NCBI RefSeq assembly: GCF_900696085.1
Contig: NZ_CAADFC020000018.1
Span: 21,165 to 85,164, forward strand
Source of the DNA: Bradyrhizobium ivorense
GTDB lineage: Bacteria > Pseudomonadota > Alphaproteobacteria > Rhizobiales > Xanthobacteraceae
Direction of reading: 5' to 3'
Length of the DNA stretch: 64,000 nucleotides
Shown: in pieces, positions 1-9,151 of the stretch
Layout of the letters: every line of letters starts with the position of its first letter
Position numbering within the stretch: position 1 is the stretch's first letter
Translations under genes and position numbers: made by a program
Notes under the pieces: generated by a model
Databases searched by the model: none
What the model saw: only the letters and a program-made list of their open reading frames with translations
What the model was told of the DNA's origin: nothing

Positions 1-2
1 CC

Positions 3-311
3 TATGTCACGATGGTGCTGCAGGCCTTCGCCGCCAAGGTCGAGTGCCCCGGCACCGATGTGGTCTATCAGGACCTCGTCACCAAGGCGCAGGAGATGCA
101 CCTGCCCGACGGCACCACCGAACAGGTGCGCAAGGCGATCGCCTTCATGCACACCGGCGGCAAGATGGGCGAGAAGCAGGCCGACGATCTGATGCTGGAA
201 GTCGCGGTTGCAACCCAGTCCATCGACCTCGACCAGCGCCGCGCCGGCATGACCACCTGGTGCCAGGACCAGAAGACGCGGCTCGCCGGCTACATCAGGA
301 CGAAGGAATAA
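3..311 (+). CDS. C-terminal part of an unidentified protein (5' end outside window)
   Basis: The frame is open from the left edge, so an upstream start is likely and the ATG at position 12 is probably internal. The visible 102 residues are acidic and helical-looking, with two cysteines (in VECPG and TWCQDQ) and no transmembrane segment. I do not recognise a family. It ends three bases before the stop of the convergent SDR gene, so the two genes are tail to tail. Confidence 0.6.
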   Translation, partial: YVTMVLQAFAAKVECPGTDVVYQDLVTKAQEMHLPDGTTEQVRKAIAFMHTGGKMGEKQADDLMLEVAVATQSIDLDQRRAGMTTWCQDQKTRLAGYIRTKE

Positions 312-314
312 CCT

Positions 315-1097
315 TCATTCGAGTTCGGGCGGCGCGAACCAGTTGGTCAGCGACAGACCGCCGTCGATCACGATCGACGCGCCGGTGACGTAGCCGGAGA
401 GCTTGTGCGACAGCACGGCGAGCGCCATCGGCGCGAGATCGTCGGCTTGCCCAAGCCGCCCAAGCGGGATGTGCCGTGCCAGCGCGGGATCGGCGACGAA
501 GCCGCCGGCCGCGATCGCGCCCGGCACCAGCGCGTTGACGCGGATGCCGTAGCGGCCCCAGCTCTTGGCAAGCTCCTTGACCAGCATCGCCATGCCGGCC
601 TTCGCCGTCGAGTAATGCGGCAAATTGCGCGGCGTGCCTGAATGCAGCGAGGTCAGCAGCAGGAACGAGCCCGGCGTCTTCGCTGCGATCAGACTGCGTG
701 CCAACTCGCGCGACAGATGAAAGCCGGCATCGAGATTGACCGCGTGCATCTGCCGCCAGGTGTGGTCGCCCACCGCCATCGCGTGATCGGCCTCGCGCCG
801 CGGCGGCGAGGCCGAGTGGACGAAATGCGTCACCTGCCCGATCGATGATTGCGCATGGGCCAGCAGCGCGTCGCAGCCGTCACGGGATGCGAGATCGCCG
901 ACCCAGGGTACCGCGAGCTCGGGGCGCGGCGCGGCCTTGATCGCAGCCGACACCCTGTCCTCGTGCAGGTCGGCAAACACGGTGCGCACGCCCTCGCCGA
1001 CCAGCGCCTGCGCAATGGCGCGGCCGATGCCGTTGCCGGCGCCGGTGACCAGTGCCGCCTCGCGCGCGGGATCGAAAGCTGAATTGAACAGGTTCAT
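315..1097 (-). CDS. SDR family NAD(P)-dependent oxidoreductase
   Basis: A 260-residue classical short-chain dehydrogenase/reductase. The Rossmann signature TGAGNGIG lies at residues 18-25 and the catalytic YSTAK at about 162-166, with a serine (LLTS) some 12 residues earlier. The C-terminus has the usual GASIVIDGG segment. The ATG at 1097 was chosen because the Rossmann strand starts about 15 residues later; the reading frame stays open upstream only as an overlap with the flavin reductase gene. Substrate unknown. It lies 32 bp downstream of the flavin reductase on the same strand, so the two may be cotranscribed. Confidence 0.9.
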   Translation of the reverse strand: MNLFNSAFDPAREAALVTGAGNGIGRAIAQALVGEGVRTVFADLHEDRVSAAIKAAPRPELAVPWVGDLASRDGCDALLAHAQSSIGQVTHFVHSASPPRREADHAMAVGDHTWRQMHAVNLDAGFHLSRELARSLIAAKTPGSFLLLTSLHSGTPRNLPHYSTAKAGMAMLVKELAKSWGRYGIRVNALVPGAIAAGGFVADPALARHIPLGRLGQADDLAPMALAVLSHKLSGYVTGASIVIDGGLSLTNWFAPPELE

Positions 1098-1129
1098 CGT
1101 CTCCGACCTCCCACCGCGCAACGCGGCGC

Positions 1130-1720
1130 TCAGTATGGCGGCGCCTTGCGCGCCCGCTGCGCCTTGGCGGCTTCCATCCACCAGGCAAGATCGTCGGCAA
1201 AGCGCGGAAAGGCGCGCTCGAGCGATTTGCCGGCGTCGCCGATCGGCTTGCCGTCCTCCGACAGGGTCTGCCCGATCGGGCCTGCACCGATCGTGCTCGA
1301 CACCACCACCATGCCCATCTCCGAGAGCGTGCCGTGCCAGGCGGTCGCGGCGCGCGCGCCGGCCAGGCGCCCGGCCGAGTAGCTGGCGATCGCGGCCGGC
1401 CGCCAGAACCACTCCTCGAGGAAATGATCGGTGAGGTTCTTGAGCCCGGGCTGGACGCCCCAATTGTATTCGCCGGTGACGAACAGAAAACCGTCGGCGG
1501 CGCGGATTTTTCCTGCGAGCGTCTCGAGCGCAGCCGGCGCCTGCCCCTTGGGATATTCCTTGTACATGCGGTCGAGCATCGGCAGGCCGATTGCCTTGGC
1601 ATCGATCAGCTCGACATCGTCGCCGCGGCCGCGAAAGCCGTCGACGACGAAATGGGCGAGCCGGATCCCCATCCGGTCGGAGCGATAGGAGCCGTAGAGA
1701 ACGAGAATGCGGTGGGCCAT
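1130..1720 (-). CDS. NADPH-dependent FMN reductase-type flavoprotein
   Basis: A 196-residue flavodoxin-like protein of the NADPH-dependent FMN reductase family (ArsH/ChrR/azoreductase group). The phosphate-binding loop GSYRSDRMG is at residues 10-18 and the flavin-contact segment GEYNWGVQPGLKN at about 83-95, both typical of the family. It probably transfers electrons from NADPH to FMN, quinones or azo compounds; the substrate cannot be read from sequence. The ATG at 1720 was chosen because MAHRILVLYGS is the usual family start. Confidence 0.88.
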   Translation of the reverse strand: MAHRILVLYGSYRSDRMGIRLAHFVVDGFRGRGDDVELIDAKAIGLPMLDRMYKEYPKGQAPAALETLAGKIRAADGFLFVTGEYNWGVQPGLKNLTDHFLEEWFWRPAAIASYSAGRLAGARAATAWHGTLSEMGMVVVSSTIGAGPIGQTLSEDGKPIGDAGKSLERAFPRFADDLAWWMEAAKAQRARKAPPY

Positions 1721-1913
1721 GGGGGCGATCCTATCATCGTGCGGCGATACCGCGCTGCGACGAAGCGCGCGCTCCGCCGCGGTCACAGGCGTTAATCGCC
1801 CTTTTCGCAGATTTTCCTGCCATTAAGCAATTCGTCGCAAGCGCGCCGCCGTGGCGCAAAATCGCCCAATTCCTTTTCTGGATACGTAACCGCTTCGAGA
1901 AGGAGAACCCGAC

Positions 1914-2162
1914 ATGCGGATCGCAAGGCTGGTTTTCGCAAGCTCGCTCGCGGCCATCGCAGCCATTGCCACCCCTGCGCTGGCGAAGAGTTCCGAGCGG
2001 CAGAAAGCCGACGACAAATCTACCGTCACATCGACCGGCTGCCAGGCCTATCAGCAGGCTGCCGACGGCAGCTGGACCCAGCTGCCCTGCGGCGAGGCCG
2101 GCACCAACGGCGCGACGCAGCATCGCGGCGCCGCCAAGGGTGCCGATGACAACGAGCACTGA
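1914..2162 (+). CDS. Small secreted protein of unknown function
   Basis: An 82-residue protein with a clear signal peptide (MRIARLVFASSLAAIAAIA, cleavage likely after ALA near residue 24). The mature part is hydrophilic and holds two cysteines about 17 residues apart, which could form a periplasmic disulphide. A strong ribosome binding site (GAGAAGGAG) precedes the ATG. No family recognised. Confidence 0.75.
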   Translation: MRIARLVFASSLAAIAAIATPALAKSSERQKADDKSTVTSTGCQAYQQAADGSWTQLPCGEAGTNGATQHRGAAKGADDNEH

Positions 2163-2313
2163 GCGGCGCGGCGGCGCCGCCGGGACGCGGCCGCTTCGAC
2201 TTTGGGTCGATGCCGGCGGCAAAGGCTCGCTCCGCGCGCATCGTAAACCCCTGCTTAATGCGCACCCGGTACGGTTGAGGCTCTCCCCTCTCTCGTCAAG
2301 AAATGGCGCGCAC

Positions 2314-4395
2314 ATGAAAATCGGTACCCTCCTGACGGCCGCGATCGTCTCCCTCTCCGCGGTCGGCGGCGGACTCGCGGCCTACGTCGCGGTGACCAAG
2401 TACCAGACCATGGACAAGATCTCGACCGCGCAGAGCCGGCTCGACATCGTTCGCGCCGTCGGCGACATCCCGCGCTACATGAACTCCGAACGCGGCATGG
2501 CCACCAATCTGCTGTTCAGCAGCGGTGCGATCGAGCAGAAGCAGATCGCCGACCTCGACAAGCTTCGTGCGCTGACGGATGGCGCGCTCGCCAGGGTCAA
2601 CCAGGTTCGCGCCAGCCTGCCGGGATCGCTCGACGACGGCGAGGCGGTGGCCAGCGCGATCGACGCGCTGAAGGCGAAATTCGCCGCGCTCCGCGACGCG
2701 ATTGCGACGGCGATCGCAGGTCCCGTCGACAGCCGCCGCCCGGCCGCGACCAAGATCGTCGCCGACAACTCGGTGTTCAACGCCGGCGTCACCGCGCTGC
2801 TCGACGAGCAGGTGCGCCGGCTCGCCGGCCTCGACGGCAATGCCTACCGCCAGGCCAGCTACGCTAACGTCGCCTGGACGCTGCGCGACATCGGCGGCCA
2901 CAATGCCAGCCTGCACAAGGCGCTGGTCGGCGCCAAGCGGGTTGCGACCGAGCAGGAGAAGCAGGACCTGTTCCGCAGCACCGGCAAGACCGAGCAGATC
3001 CTCTCGACGCTGCAGGAGCTGCGCAACAATCCGGCGACGTCGGCCAACGTCCTCTCCGCCCTCGGCAAGATGCAGGCCGACTATGTCGAGCGCTTCGGCA
3101 AGGCGCTGAAGCTCGGCAAGGAAGGCGCCGTGTCGGGCAAATACGACATGGACGTCGAGACCTACTACGCGGAATCGCAAGTCGGCCTCGCCTCGATCAT
3201 CGGCGTGCGCGACGCCTTCTACGAAAATGCCGAGCAAGGGCTCGCTGCCGCCTACTCGTCGGCGCGCTTCAGCTTCGTGGTGGCATCGATCGGCCTGCTC
3301 GCCGTCATTGCCGTGAGCGCCGGCCTGATCGTGCTGGTCCGCCGCCGCATCCTCAACCCGATCGCGGCCCTCACCGGCCGGATGTCGCGCCTTGCCGCCG
3401 GCGAGGTCGCCGAGGAGATCCCGGGCGCCGCGCGCCATGACGAGATCGGCGCGATGGCCGCCGCCGTGCAGGTGTTCAAGGACAACAAGATCGAGGCCGA
3501 CCGCCTCGCCGCCGAGAAGGAGGCCGAGAACGACGTCAAGATGCGCCGCGCCCGCGTGCTCGACAATCTCACCCGCAGCTTCGAGACCAAGGTCACCGAG
3601 CTGGTCGGCGGACTGTCGTCGGCTTCCTCGGTGATGGAACAGACCGCGCAATCGATGTCGGCCACCGCGGCCGCCACCAACCGCCAGGCCGCCGTCGTCG
3701 CCGCCGCCTCCGATCAGACCTCGACCAATGTGCAGACCGTGGCGAGCGCGACCGAGGAGCTGACCTCCTCGATCTCGGAGATCGCCCGCCAGGTCACAAC
3801 GTCCACCGAGATCGCCGCGCGCGCGGTCGATCACGCCCGCCGCACCGGCGATACCGCCCGCTCGCTGGCCGAGGGCGCGCAGAAGATCGGCGACGTCGTG
3901 ACGCTGATCCAGTCGATCGCGGCGCAGACCAATCTGCTCGCGCTCAACGCCACCATCGAGGCGGCGCGCGCCGGCGAGGCCGGCCGCGGCTTTGCCGTGG
4001 TCGCCTCCGAGGTGAAGTCGCTCGCCGGCCAGACCGCGAAGGCGACGACGGAGATTGCCGAGCAGATCACCGCGATCCAGACCGCGAGCGACGAGACCGT
4101 CAGCGCGATCAAGAACGTCGTCGAAGTCATCACCGAGATCGACCAGATCGGCACCGCAATCGCGGCGGCGATCGAGGAGCAGGGCTCGGCGACCAAGGAG
4201 ATCTCGCGCAGCGTGCAGGAGGCCGCGCGCGGCACCCAGGAGGTCAATTCCAACATCTCCGGCGTGCAGCACGCCGCCGACGACACCGGCGCCGCGGCAA
4301 CCCAGGTGCTCGGCGCCGCCGAGCAGCTCTCGACCCAGTCGAAGGACCTCGCCGGCCAGGTCAACCGCTTCCTGTCGGACGTGCGCGCGGCCTAA
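2314..4395 (+). CDS. Methyl-accepting chemotaxis protein
   Basis: A 693-residue transmembrane chemoreceptor. An N-terminal membrane helix (about 6-27) is followed by a helical periplasmic sensor of roughly 280 residues, a second membrane helix (about 311-335, starting FSFVVASIGLL), a HAMP domain (RRRILNPIAALTGRM onward) and a long cytoplasmic coiled coil. The conserved hairpin tip includes QTNLLALNATIEAARAGE and GRGFAVVASEVKSLAGQT, where CheA and CheW bind. The sensor resembles helical-bundle types with no obvious ligand. The ATG at 2314 was chosen because the membrane helix starts directly after it; the open frame upstream overlaps the small secreted protein gene and is not coding. Confidence 0.95.
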   Translation: MKIGTLLTAAIVSLSAVGGGLAAYVAVTKYQTMDKISTAQSRLDIVRAVGDIPRYMNSERGMATNLLFSSGAIEQKQIADLDKLRALTDGALARVNQVRASLPGSLDDGEAVASAIDALKAKFAALRDAIATAIAGPVDSRRPAATKIVADNSVFNAGVTALLDEQVRRLAGLDGNAYRQASYANVAWTLRDIGGHNASLHKALVGAKRVATEQEKQDLFRSTGKTEQILSTLQELRNNPATSANVLSALGKMQADYVERFGKALKLGKEGAVSGKYDMDVETYYAESQVGLASIIGVRDAFYENAEQGLAAAYSSARFSFVVASIGLLAVIAVSAGLIVLVRRRILNPIAALTGRMSRLAAGEVAEEIPGAARHDEIGAMAAAVQVFKDNKIEADRLAAEKEAENDVKMRRARVLDNLTRSFETKVTELVGGLSSASSVMEQTAQSMSATAAATNRQAAVVAAASDQTSTNVQTVASATEELTSSISEIARQVTTSTEIAARAVDHARRTGDTARSLAEGAQKIGDVVTLIQSIAAQTNLLALNATIEAARAGEAGRGFAVVASEVKSLAGQTAKATTEIAEQITAIQTASDETVSAIKNVVEVITEIDQIGTAIAAAIEEQGSATKEISRSVQEAARGTQEVNSNISGVQHAADDTGAAATQVLGAAEQLSTQSKDLAGQVNRFLSDVRAA

Positions 4396-4427
4396 CCGCG
4401 CGCCGTCACGGAGCAGTAAGCTCTCTC

Positions 4428-4560
4428 CCCGTCATTGCGAGCGTAAGCGAAGCAATCCAACGCGCCGCAAGCTCCCTCCCCGTCATTGCGAGCGCAGCGA
4501 AGCAATCCATCGCGCCGCAAGCGGAGGAATGGATTGCTTCGCTGCGCTCGCAATGACGGG
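4428..4560. repeat. REP-type palindromic repeat cluster (type A)
   Basis: Two direct copies of a motif starting CGTCATTGCGAGCG and ending AAGCAATCCA (4430-4459 and 4481-4510) are followed by an inverted copy. The arms 4479-4510 and 4529-4560 are a perfect 32-bp inverted repeat with an 18-nt loop. Related elements occur at 50479-50566, 54481-54563 and 63304-63420. It lies between the converging chemoreceptor and acyl-CoA dehydrogenase genes, a typical REP location. Confidence 0.9.
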
Positions 4561-4581
4561 GTTTGCGGCAACGGCGGTTTG

Positions 4582-5745
4582 CTACCCGCCCCGCAACCCG
4601 AGCACGCGGCGCGCGATCGACTGGCGGTGCACCTCGCTCGGGCCTTCGTACATCCGCATCAGGCGGGCCTTCTGCCACAGCGCGTTGAGCGGTAGTTCCA
4701 GGGTCATGCCGAGCGCGCCGAGCGTCTGCATGGCGTGATCGCAGGCCTCATAGGCCATCTCGGTCGCGAACACCTTGATCATCGAGGCCTCGTGGCGGAT
4801 GTCCTCGCCGCGGTCGGTCTTGTCGGCAGCCTCGCGCACCATCAGCCGGCAGGCATGCATGCGGGTCGCGATGTCGGCGATCCACCACTGGATCGCCTGG
4901 CGCTCGGCGAGCTTGACGCCGAAGGTCTCGCGCTGCTTGGCGTGCTCGCACAGCATGTCGAGCGCGCGTTTGGTAATGCCGATGCAAGTCGAGCCCATTT
5001 CGAGCCGGCGGGTGCGCAGGCGCAGCTGCATCGGCGCGTAGCCCTTGCCGACCTCGCCGAGCACGGAGTCCTTAGGAATGCGGCAATCCTCGAACACGAT
5101 CTCATAAGTCGAGCCGCCGCCGAGCATCGGGATCTCGCGCTCGATGATGAAGCCCGGCGTGGCCTGCTCGACGATGAAGGAGGTGATGCCGCCCTGGCGC
5201 TGATCGCTGCCGACGCGCGCCATCACGATGATGAAGTCGGCCGCCCGCGCGTTGCTGATCCAGATCTTGCGGCCGTTGAGCACCCACTGTTCGCCCTCGA
5301 GCACGGCGCGCGTCTTCATCGCAGCGGGATCGCCGCCGGCGCCGGGCTCGGAGATCGCAATCGCCGACGCCATCCGGCCCTCGATATAGGGCTGCAGATA
5401 CTTTTTCTTCTGCGCCTCGGTGCCGACCGCCTGCAGCATGCGCAGGTTCGGCGAGTCCGGCGGCAGCACGAACGGCACCGCGCTGCGGCCGAGCTCCTCG
5501 TGCACCGCCGCCATCGTGCGCGTCGGCAGATCGTGGCCGCCGAGATCCTCCGGCGCGTCGAGGCCCCACAGGCCGAGCTCCTTGGAGACGTCGCGCAGCC
5601 GCTTGCGCTGCTCGGCGCTCAGCTCGGGATGCGCGCTGCCGGGCAGTTTCGATTTCAGATAGTGCGGCTCGAGCGGGATCAGTTCGCGATCGACGAATTT
5701 CGCCACCGTCTCGCGGATCATTGCCGTCTGTTCGTCATCGCTCAT
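4582..5745 (-). CDS. Acyl-CoA dehydrogenase family protein
   Basis: A 387-residue flavoenzyme catalysing alpha,beta-dehydrogenation of an acyl-CoA with electrons passing to ETF. The FAD/substrate segment AIAISEPGAGGDPAAMKT, the WVLNGRKIWISNA strand and the C-terminal MYEGPSEVHRQSIAR are present; the glutamate of YEGPSE is at the usual catalytic-base position of the medium-chain family. Length is normal. It appears monocistronic, and no CoA ligase or ETF gene is nearby, so the chain-length preference is unknown. Confidence 0.93.
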   Translation of the reverse strand: MSDDEQTAMIRETVAKFVDRELIPLEPHYLKSKLPGSAHPELSAEQRKRLRDVSKELGLWGLDAPEDLGGHDLPTRTMAAVHEELGRSAVPFVLPPDSPNLRMLQAVGTEAQKKKYLQPYIEGRMASAIAISEPGAGGDPAAMKTRAVLEGEQWVLNGRKIWISNARAADFIIVMARVGSDQRQGGITSFIVEQATPGFIIEREIPMLGGGSTYEIVFEDCRIPKDSVLGEVGKGYAPMQLRLRTRRLEMGSTCIGITKRALDMLCEHAKQRETFGVKLAERQAIQWWIADIATRMHACRLMVREAADKTDRGEDIRHEASMIKVFATEMAYEACDHAMQTLGALGMTLELPLNALWQKARLMRMYEGPSEVHRQSIARRVLGLRGG

Positions 5746-5921
5746 CTTTCGTCCTCGCCGGTGCTGTTGTTGTTTTCAACAAAGCAGTAGCGCATTTTGC
5801 AGCGGCGGGAATAGCGCAAACGCAGTTTCACCTCGCGCGATGCGCCGAGGTTTCATCGCGCGGAATTCGATATCCCGCACCGTGGTCAGCGCCTGCGCAA
5901 TCGCGCCGAACGCGCGCTGTC

Positions 5922-6599
5922 TCAATCGGCAAAGCCGACATAGCGAACGAAATCGCTGTTGGCCTCGCGATCCGACTGCACCGCGTTGGCGGCAAAGCTG
6001 TCGTCGGGATAGCCCATCGCGACGCAGGTCATGATCACGTGCTCGTCGGGGATGCTCGCCACCTCGCGCACGATGTCGGAGCGCATGATGCTCTGGCCGT
6101 TGATCACGCTGCCGAGCCCGCGATCCCAGGCCGCCAGCACGATGCCGTAGCAGAGCGCGCCGAGGTCGAAATGGCAGACCGCGCCGGGATCGAGCACCCG
6201 GTCATAGGCCAGCACCAGCGACACCGGCGCGTCGAACTGGCGAAAGCCGCGCAGCACCCAGTCCTGCCGCATCGGCTTGTCGTCGCGGGCAATCCCCATC
6301 GCGCCGAACAGTTTCTTGGCGATGTCGACCTGGCGCGTGCGGTGCACGCCCTGGTACTCGCCATGGCTGACGATGTCGCGCTTCGGCTTGGCGCCGGCGA
6401 TCATCTCCGCCATGTTGCGGCGGCGCACTTCCTCGAGCGGCTCGCCGGTCAGGACGTGGACGTGCCAGGGCTGGGTGTTCATCGAGGACGGCGCCCGCTT
6501 GGCGACCTCGATGATCTCCTCGATGACGGCACGCGACACCGGCTGCTTCTTGAACCCGCGCACGCTTCGGCGTGTCTTGACCAGCGTCTCGAAATCCAT
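5922..6599 (-). CDS. Nitroreductase family protein
   Basis: A 225-residue FMN-dependent nitroreductase. The N-terminal motif TRRSVRGFKKQPV (about 9-21) and APSSMNTQPWHVHVLTG (about 36-52) form the FMN phosphate and isoalloxazine contacts of this family, and the C-terminal part has the conserved GYPDD segment. It reduces nitroaromatics or quinones with NAD(P)H, presumably in the cytosol. The ATG at 6599 was chosen because the family normally starts just before the TRRSVR motif. Confidence 0.93.
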   Translation of the reverse strand: MDFETLVKTRRSVRGFKKQPVSRAVIEEIIEVAKRAPSSMNTQPWHVHVLTGEPLEEVRRRNMAEMIAGAKPKRDIVSHGEYQGVHRTRQVDIAKKLFGAMGIARDDKPMRQDWVLRGFRQFDAPVSLVLAYDRVLDPGAVCHFDLGALCYGIVLAAWDRGLGSVINGQSIMRSDIVREVASIPDEHVIMTCVAMGYPDDSFAANAVQSDREANSDFVRYVGFAD

Positions 6600-6752
6600 T
6601 GTCGGCTTCCCCCCCAATTTGTTCCGCGCTGCACGCGGAATTTTCCTGATCCTGCTTCCGCATTTTATCGGCAAAATCCGCCAAGGGAACTTGATCGGGC
6701 ACAGAATCCGATATCCAATCCGCAGCACTGGTTTGCTTTAGGGAGAACCCAG

Positions 6753-7001
6753 ATGAAGCGGATTTTCTTGGCTGTCGTGATCGCGACCTTTGCGGCCGGC
6801 TCGGCGTTTGCGCAGGACGCCTCCTGCGAGACCAAGGCCGTCGGCAAGGACGGCAAGCCGCTGGCCGGCGCGGCAAAGACCTCGTTCATGAAGAAGTGCA
6901 CGACGGATGCCTGCGCGGCCAAGGCGGTCGGCTCGGACGGCAAGAAGCTCGCCGGCGCGGCAAAAACCTCCTTCATGAAGAAGTGCCAGAGCGGCGCCTG
7001 A
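6753..7001 (+). CDS. PsiF repeat-containing secreted protein
   Basis: An 82-residue exported protein with a signal peptide (cleavage after AFA near residue 20). The mature part holds two almost identical repeats, each ending LAGAAKTSFMKKC and starting at KAVGKDGKP and KAVGSDGKK. The pattern of a lysine-rich stretch, a GAAKTSFMKKC core and a terminal cysteine fits the PsiF repeat family (phosphate-starvation-inducible PsiF of enterobacteria). Function is unknown in all members. The start follows a good RBS (GGGAGAA). It is divergent from the nitroreductase gene. Confidence 0.8.
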   Translation: MKRIFLAVVIATFAAGSAFAQDASCETKAVGKDGKPLAGAAKTSFMKKCTTDACAAKAVGSDGKKLAGAAKTSFMKKCQSGA

Positions 7002-7098
7002 GCGCCCTCGCCGCGGCGTTCTCGCACCGACGATCGTACATTGGGCCGCCCAAGCGCGGCCCAATCGGCGTTGACGGATGGATGAGCGCGGCCGCCGC

Positions 7099-7371
7099 TC
7101 AGAACGAAACGCCGACCCGCACGCCCTTGCTCCAGACCCGCCGGCATCGTTTCCTTGTGTTGCCGTGAAGCATTTCGAAACGTTCGGGCAGTTGCACCGG
7201 CTTTGAAAATTCCAGGCAGGCGCCGCCGGCGGAATAGTCCACCAGGCGGCATTCGAGCAGCGGTGCTTTCGGCTCAAGCAGCAGCTTGACCACGCTCGAC
7301 ACGCAACCGGACGGACGCACACGCACAAATCGCCGGGGATGCATCGCCGAGGCCTTGTTGTTGGATCGCAA
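7099..7371 (-). CDS. PilZ domain-containing protein
   Basis: A 90-residue single-domain protein. The motif RRFVRVRPSG near the N-terminus and DYSAGGACLEF about 25 residues later match the RxxxR and (D/N)xSxxG signatures of PilZ domains, which bind cyclic-di-GMP. An alternative start is the internal Met before HPRRF. The partner protein or process is unknown, and no flagellar or cellulose gene is adjacent. Confidence 0.78.
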   Translation of the reverse strand: MRSNNKASAMHPRRFVRVRPSGCVSSVVKLLLEPKAPLLECRLVDYSAGGACLEFSKPVQLPERFEMLHGNTRKRCRRVWSKGVRVGVSF

Positions 7372-7429
7372 GCCCTTTGTCCGAACAGGCCGTTAAGAAT
7401 CCGTTCAGGCCTATGGTTACGAGATCCTG

Positions 7430-8305
7430 CTACTCCCGCTTGAAGCGGTAGTCGAAGCGGTCGCCGTCCGCCTTGATCAGGCCGACCGTCGGGGCCGGGA
7501 AATGGATCGGCAGGATCAGCGTGTCGGTCTCGGCCACCGAGGCAAAGAACTTTCGCCGCGACACCGCCGACTGCTTCGGATCCCAATCCGGCTTGGCCGA
7601 CCAATCCACCTCGCGGCACTGGATCACGTGATGCATCAGGTCGCCGGCGACCACGGCGCGCTGGCCCTTCGAGACGATATTGACGCAGCAATGGCAGGGC
7701 GAATGGCCCGGCGTCGGCGTCAGCGTGACGGTGTCGTCGAGCGCGTAGTCGTCGTCGACCAAAAGCGCCTGCCCGGCCTCGACGATCGGCAGGCAGTTGT
7801 CGCGAAACACCGTGCCGGGCGGGTTGGCGCCCCTGGCATGCTCGGCCTCCCAGGCGGCGTATTCGCGCTTGTGGAAGACGTATTTTGCATTCGGGAAGGT
7901 CGGCACCCAGCGGCCGTCGCGCAGGGTCGTGTTCCAGCCGGTGTGGTCGATATGCAGATGGGTGCAGAACACGTAGTCGATCTGCTCGAAGGAGACGCCG
8001 AGCGGGAACAATTCGTTGCGCCAGCGCTCCTTGCCCGGAAAGTCGAACGGCGGCGGATGGCCCTTGTCCTCGCCGGTGCAGGTATCGACCAAGATGGTGT
8101 AGCGCGGCGTGCGCACCACAAAGGTCTGGTAGGTGATCATCATCAAGCCGCTCGTAGCATCGAACACCTCGGGCTCCATGGTCTTGAGATGATGCTTGAA
8201 CACGGCATCGTCATAGGCCGGGAAGAAATCCTGCGGCCGCCGCCATGGCCCCTCGCGCTCGATCACCGCATCGATCGTGATGTCGCCGATCCTGATCTGC
8301 TTCAT
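7430..8305 (-). CDS. MBL-fold metallo-hydrolase
   Basis: A 291-residue metallo-beta-lactamase-fold hydrolase. The zinc motif HLHIDH is at residues 116-121, followed by a later histidine (TPGHSPCH) and an aspartate (VVAGDLMHH), and a C-terminal histidine (LPIHFPAPT). This arrangement resembles the quorum-quenching lactonase / AttM-like and other bimetallic hydrolases, but the substrate cannot be assigned. The ATG at 8305 was chosen because the family begins with a short strand (MKQIRIGDITI). Cytosolic; no signal peptide. Confidence 0.9.
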   Translation of the reverse strand: MKQIRIGDITIDAVIEREGPWRRPQDFFPAYDDAVFKHHLKTMEPEVFDATSGLMMITYQTFVVRTPRYTILVDTCTGEDKGHPPPFDFPGKERWRNELFPLGVSFEQIDYVFCTHLHIDHTGWNTTLRDGRWVPTFPNAKYVFHKREYAAWEAEHARGANPPGTVFRDNCLPIVEAGQALLVDDDYALDDTVTLTPTPGHSPCHCCVNIVSKGQRAVVAGDLMHHVIQCREVDWSAKPDWDPKQSAVSRRKFFASVAETDTLILPIHFPAPTVGLIKADGDRFDYRFKRE

Positions 8306-8489
8306 CGCTTCGCTCCCGCTTTTTTGCAAAGCGTAGCGGCCGGCCCGGCGCCCGACAAGGCGAGCCCCGCGCGGCGTGCCATGCGCCATTGCATTGCTGC
8401 TGCGGTGCGCAGCCGCCGCGGTTCATCCGAATGCCGCGCGTGCTATACGCACTGCGGCTGCAACCGGCCGCCCGACCAAGGACATTCAC

Positions 8490-9116
8490 ATGACTGACAC
8501 CAAGCCGCCAAAACTCGCCGAAACCGTCATCGCGCCGACGGTCAAGCTGCGCGAGGTGACGATCGGCCGTTGCTGCGAGATCCTCGGCGACACCGCGATC
8601 GAGTACACCGAGCTCGGCGACTTCTCCTATCTCGGTCCCGGCTGCATCGTCGCCGACGCGCAGATCGGCAAGTTTTGCGCGATCGCCGCGCAGGTGCGGA
8701 TCGGCGCGCCCAACCATCCGCTGGAGCGCCCCTCGCAACACCGCTTCACCTATTGCCCGGAATACTACACGGCGTCCGCCGAGCGCGATCATGACTTCTT
8801 CCGGGATCGGCGCGCCGATCGCGTCGTGATCGGCAACGACGTCTGGATCGGCCACGGCGTCATCGTGCTGCCCGGCGTCAGCGTCGGCGACGGCGCCGTG
8901 CTGGCGGCGGGCGCGGTGGTTTCGCGCGACGTCGCGCCCTACACCATCGTCGGCGGCGTGCCGGCGCGGCCGATCAAGGAGCGCTTCAACCGCACCATCG
9001 CGGCCCAGCTTGCGCAGATCGCGTGGTGGGACTGGCCGGCGGAAACCATCTGGGAGCGGCTGCCGGAATTTCAGTCCGGCGACGTCGAAGCCTTTTGCGC
9101 GCGCTGGAGTGCGTGA
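8490..9116 (+). CDS. Hexapeptide-repeat acetyltransferase (phosphonate-associated type)
   Basis: A 208-residue left-handed beta-helix acyltransferase. The hexapeptide repeats run from about residue 25 to 175, with an insert (HRFTYCPEYYTAS and DHDFFRDRR) followed by VVIGNDVWIGHGVIVLPG. This insert and the C-terminal WWDWPAETI segment resemble the transferase-hexapeptide family often encoded in phosphonate (phn) operons. No phn genes are present here, so the acceptor is unknown. Acetyl-CoA is the expected donor. The start is the ATG at 8490, a few residues before the first repeat. Confidence 0.82.
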   Translation: MTDTKPPKLAETVIAPTVKLREVTIGRCCEILGDTAIEYTELGDFSYLGPGCIVADAQIGKFCAIAAQVRIGAPNHPLERPSQHRFTYCPEYYTASAERDHDFFRDRRADRVVIGNDVWIGHGVIVLPGVSVGDGAVLAAGAVVSRDVAPYTIVGGVPARPIKERFNRTIAAQLAQIAWWDWPAETIWERLPEFQSGDVEAFCARWSA

Positions 9117-9151
9117 ACGCGGCTCGCTTGGGTTGCGCGGATAGACTCTCT

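Noticed and set aside
1591..2313. N-terminal extension of the chemoreceptor frame
   Set aside because: The extension overlaps two other genes and is Arg/Pro-rich; the membrane helix starts at the ATG at 2314.
2296..4272. A 658-codon open frame opposite the chemoreceptor
   Set aside because: Shadow frame with a composition unlike real proteins; the plus strand is a clear chemoreceptor.
4428..4560. CRISPR-like array because of direct repeats
   Set aside because: Only two direct copies with an inverted third and no spacer pattern; it is a REP cluster.
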